A stretch of 64,000 nucleotides of DNA, from NCBI RefSeq assembly GCF_020510625.1, contig NZ_CP075191.1, positions 3,759,501-3,823,500 on the forward strand. The letters are read 5' to 3'. Position numbers and translations under genes: made by a program. Under the pieces are notes generated by a model, which saw only the letters and a program-made list of their open reading frames with translations, was not told the origin of the DNA and ran no database searches. This DNA is from Ferribacterium limneticum. GTDB lineage: Bacteria; Pseudomonadota; Gammaproteobacteria; Burkholderiales; Rhodocyclaceae. Of the stretch, positions 62,115-64,000 are shown one piece after another (the first letter of the stretch is position 1; every line of letters starts with the position of its first letter).

Positions 62115-62975
62115 ATGACCTACGCCTTGGCGCTTCCCATCCCCTCGTCAGTTGGAAACATTGATGCCTATATCCAGGCAGCGAATCGTTATCCCATGCT
62201 GACCGAGGCCGAGGAGTCCCGGCTGGCCGAGCGTCTCCACAATGATGGCGATGTGGAGGCCGCGCGTCAGCTTGTGCTCTCACATCTACGCCTCGTGATC
62301 TCCATTGCCCGCGGCTACCTGGGTTACGGCCTGCCGCATGCCGACCTGATTCAGGAAGGCAACATCGGCCTGATGAAGGCGGTCAAGCGCTTCGACCCGT
62401 CGCGCGGTGTGCGTCTGGTGTCCTTTGCCATGCACTGGATCAAGGCCGAAATTCACGAGTACATCCTGAAGAACTGGCGCCTGGTCAAGGTGGCAACGAC
62501 CAAGGCCCAGCGCAAGCTGTTCTTCAACCTGCGCAGCATGAAGAGCGGCTACGAGGGCGTCGATACGCTATCCGGCACGCAGGCGGCCGAAGTCGCCGCC
62601 CGCCTCGGCGTCAAACAGGATGAAGTGGTCGAGATGGAAACCCGCCTGTCCGGTCGCGATATTGCGCTGGAAGGCAATCCGGACGACGGCGACGAAGCCT
62701 TCGCCCCGATCGACTATCTGGCCGACTCGCGCTACGAGCCGACCCGCGTTCTGGAAAACAAGGCGCTGGCCTACCAGCAGAACGAAGGCCTGCACGCCGC
62801 GCTGGAAGGGCTCGACCCGCGCAGCCGCCGCATCATCGAAGCGCGCTGGCTGCATGATGGCGAAGCGGCAACGCTGCATGATCTGGCCGCCGAATTTGAT
62901 GTTTCCGCCGAGCGGATTCGCCAGATTGAGGTCAAGGCACTGCAAAAAATGCGCGGCGTGCTCGCTGCCGCTTGA
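62115..62975 (+). CDS. rpoH: RNA polymerase heat-shock sigma factor RpoH (sigma-32)
   Basis: A 286-aa sigma factor. Region 1.2/2 has YPMLTEAEESRLAERLHNDG and SHLRLVISIARGYLGYGLPH. Region 2.3-2.4 has DLIQEGNIGLMKAVKRFDPS and FAMHWIKAEIHEYILKNWR. The RpoH box follows (TTKAQRKLFFNLRSMKSG), which identifies the heat-shock class. Region 4.2 is DLAAEFDVSAERIRQIEVKA. The length is normal. Control by HrcA at the CIRCE site is expected. It is convergent with napB across a shared terminator, and its upstream region is cut by the transposon 122 bases before the start. Confidence 0.96.
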   Translation: MTYALALPIPSSVGNIDAYIQAANRYPMLTEAEESRLAERLHNDGDVEAARQLVLSHLRLVISIARGYLGYGLPHADLIQEGNIGLMKAVKRFDPSRGVRLVSFAMHWIKAEIHEYILKNWRLVKVATTKAQRKLFFNLRSMKSGYEGVDTLSGTQAAEVAARLGVKQDEVVEMETRLSGRDIALEGNPDDGDEAFAPIDYLADSRYEPTRVLENKALAYQQNEGLHAALEGLDPRSRRIIEARWLHDGEAATLHDLAAEFDVSAERIRQIEVKALQKMRGVLAAA

Positions 62976-62995
62976 CAATCACGCGTTGCCAACAC

Positions 62996-63020
62996 AAAAG
63001 GGGAGCCTCGGCTCCCCTTT
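62996..63020. terminator. Bidirectional terminator between rpoH and napB
   Basis: AAAAGGGGAGC (62996-63006), loop CTCG, GCTCCCCTTT (63011-63020). A and T runs flank both sides, so it can end both convergent transcripts. Confidence 0.9.
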
Positions 63021-63039
63021 GCTTTTGCTGCGCAGCCGT

Positions 63040-63534
63040 TCAGTTCTTTTTCTTGGCGCCTGCTTTGCTGCCCTTGGCCGCGATATCGCCCTTGAAATCA
63101 TTTTCAACCAGCGGCGGCGCATCGACCTGCGGTACGTGACACTGCGTGCAGTTGTGGCGTAGCGCCGAGCTCTCCGGCAGCACCTTGCCTTCACGATCCC
63201 GGAAGTGGCTGTCACCGATTTTCGGCGCTTTCTTCTTCTGGTAATTGGCCGTGCTGTGGCAGGTCAGACACTGGTTTTCTTCCAGCGTGATTTCGTCAAA
63301 GTTCTCAACCGCGTGCGGGATCACCGGCGGCTGGCTGTTGAAGGTACGCGCCACCTTTTCCTGCCCTCCAGGTTTCCCCCCGAGGTATTTCTTGGCCTCG
63401 GGAGCCTGGTCGACGGCCGCGACATCGGCCCCGCGCATCGGTTTCGGCGACTCCTGCGCCAAGGCAGGCGAGGCGAAGGCCCAGCAGGCGACGGATGCCA
63501 GAACGGCACAGGACAGCTTCAGGGTTTGTTTCAT
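63040..63534 (-). CDS. napB: Periplasmic nitrate reductase cytochrome subunit NapB
   Basis: A 164-aa dihaem c-type cytochrome. The signal peptide MKQTLKLSCAVLASVACWAF ends at ASPALA. Two haem-binding motifs are present (CLTCH and CTQCH), with a distal His in PPVIPHAVENFDEITLEENQ. It passes electrons from the quinol-oxidising partner to NapA. A Lys-rich tail follows. It is preceded by napH on the same strand with a 30-base gap, the usual nap order, so the operon continues past the window edge. Confidence 0.95.
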   Translation of the reverse strand: MKQTLKLSCAVLASVACWAFASPALAQESPKPMRGADVAAVDQAPEAKKYLGGKPGGQEKVARTFNSQPPVIPHAVENFDEITLEENQCLTCHSTANYQKKKAPKIGDSHFRDREGKVLPESSALRHNCTQCHVPQVDAPPLVENDFKGDIAAKGSKAGAKKKN

Positions 63535-63564
63535 GATGGGCGCTCCTCCTCTAAGACTCGAACA

Positions 63565-64000
63565 TCACTTGGCTTCGGACTGTACCGTCATGGCAACCGT
63601 CGAGGCCGGGTTATTGGTACGCAATCCGAAGGTAAAGACATCCTTCGAGCAGACATCGATGCAACGACCACAGTTGGTGCAACTTGGCGCCAGGATGACC
63701 GGGCCAACGCCCTTTCCCTCCCCCTTCAGGGCCGGGCGTATGACCTGCGGTTCCGGGCAGACTTCGAAACAATCCATGCAATCGTTGCACGCCGCACGCT
63801 TGGTAGCCGTCACACGCAGTGGACTCCACCGGCCGATCAGGCTGTAGAAGGCGCCGACCGGGCACAGGCGGCCGCACCAGCCACGGCTCATCACGAACAG
63901 GTCGAACAGGAAAATGGCGATGACGATCATCCACGCCGTGCCAAGGCCGAAGATCAACCCGCGATGCAGCATCGACACCGGATTGATCAGTTCCCACAGC
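63565..64000 (-). CDS. napH: Quinol dehydrogenase ferredoxin subunit NapH (5' end outside the window)
   Basis: The C-terminal part of a membrane protein with transmembrane segments (LIFGLGTAWMIVIAIFLFDL) and the motif WCGRLCPVGAFYSLIGR. Two [4Fe-4S] clusters follow at CNDCMDCFEVCPE and CTNCGRCIDVCSKD. This matches NapH, which with NapG oxidises quinol for nitrate reduction. The frame remains open to the window end (ELINPVSMLHRG), so the start is missing, not broken. Confidence 0.93.
   Translation of the reverse strand, partial: LWELINPVSMLHRGLIFGLGTAWMIVIAIFLFDLFVMSRGWCGRLCPVGAFYSLIGRWSPLRVTATKRAACNDCMDCFEVCPEPQVIRPALKGEGKGVGPVILAPSCTNCGRCIDVCSKDVFTFGLRTNNPASTVAMTVQSEAK

Overview
The window looks like the chromosome of a Gram-negative betaproteobacterium, most plausibly a Rhodocyclales member (Dechloromonas/Azonexus-like). 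This rests on an NtrC/sigma-54-controlled glnA, a nap (periplasmic nitrate reductase) operon, GluQRS, nadA, an RpoH sigma factor behind an HrcA/CIRCE operator, and G+C-rich core genes. The genus is inferred from gene content, not from a marker gene.

Layout. (1) 1-6350: one end of an integrated phage or phage-like element, all genes on the minus strand. It holds a tyrosine integrase, a small excisionase-like HTH protein, an HTH protein, a replication initiator that contains an iteron-like repeat array, a DnaB-type helicase and small hypothetical genes. It abuts the 3' end of glnA. (2) 6394-19638: core chromosome. It holds glnA with terminator, sigma-54 promoter and paired NtrC sites; a cation diffusion facilitator; a rhodanese protein; nadA; an EEP phosphodiesterase; a ClsB-like cardiolipin synthase; GluQRS; a small Ala/Pro/Lys-rich exported protein; a FecR / OmpA-lipoprotein / CHASE2-HD-GYP operon; and a YegD-type Hsp70 gene with a small partner. 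(3) 19778-61993: a 42.2-kb Tn7-like transposon, delimited by TGTCGGTT inverted ends, TnsB-site-like repeats and a perfect 5-bp target duplication (CTCAG). It sits in the divergent yegD-rpoH intergenic region. (4) 61994-64000: core again, with the CIRCE operator, rpoH, a shared terminator, napB and the truncated napH.

Inside the transposon, from left to right: a WYL regulator divergent from an N6-adenine methyltransferase plus a PD-(D/E)XK nuclease (probable restriction/defence unit); a DEDD-like exonuclease; an unknown gene and a divergent XRE regulator; the transposition module tnsA-tnsB-tnsC-tniQ-tniQ; three genes including an XRE-ImmA/IrrE metallopeptidase with a clear operator; a tightly overlapping five-gene cassette (PIN-GNAT-EVE, ASCH, P-loop kinase, GNAT-EVE, ASCH); a type I secretion locus (HlyD, a glycosyltransferase, a 3532-residue RTX protein with a toxin-like N-terminal tip, a small membrane protein that could be its immunity partner, HlyB); two regulator-like genes; and an IS21-family istA-istB pair.

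The main points of interest are the transposon boundaries and their position beside rpoH, the PIN/GNAT/ASCH/kinase cassette, the WYL-controlled methyltransferase-nuclease pair, the giant RTX protein with its composition-shifted tip and neighbouring small gene, and the 11-bp iteron array inside the phage replication gene. No rRNA, tRNA or CRISPR array was recognised.
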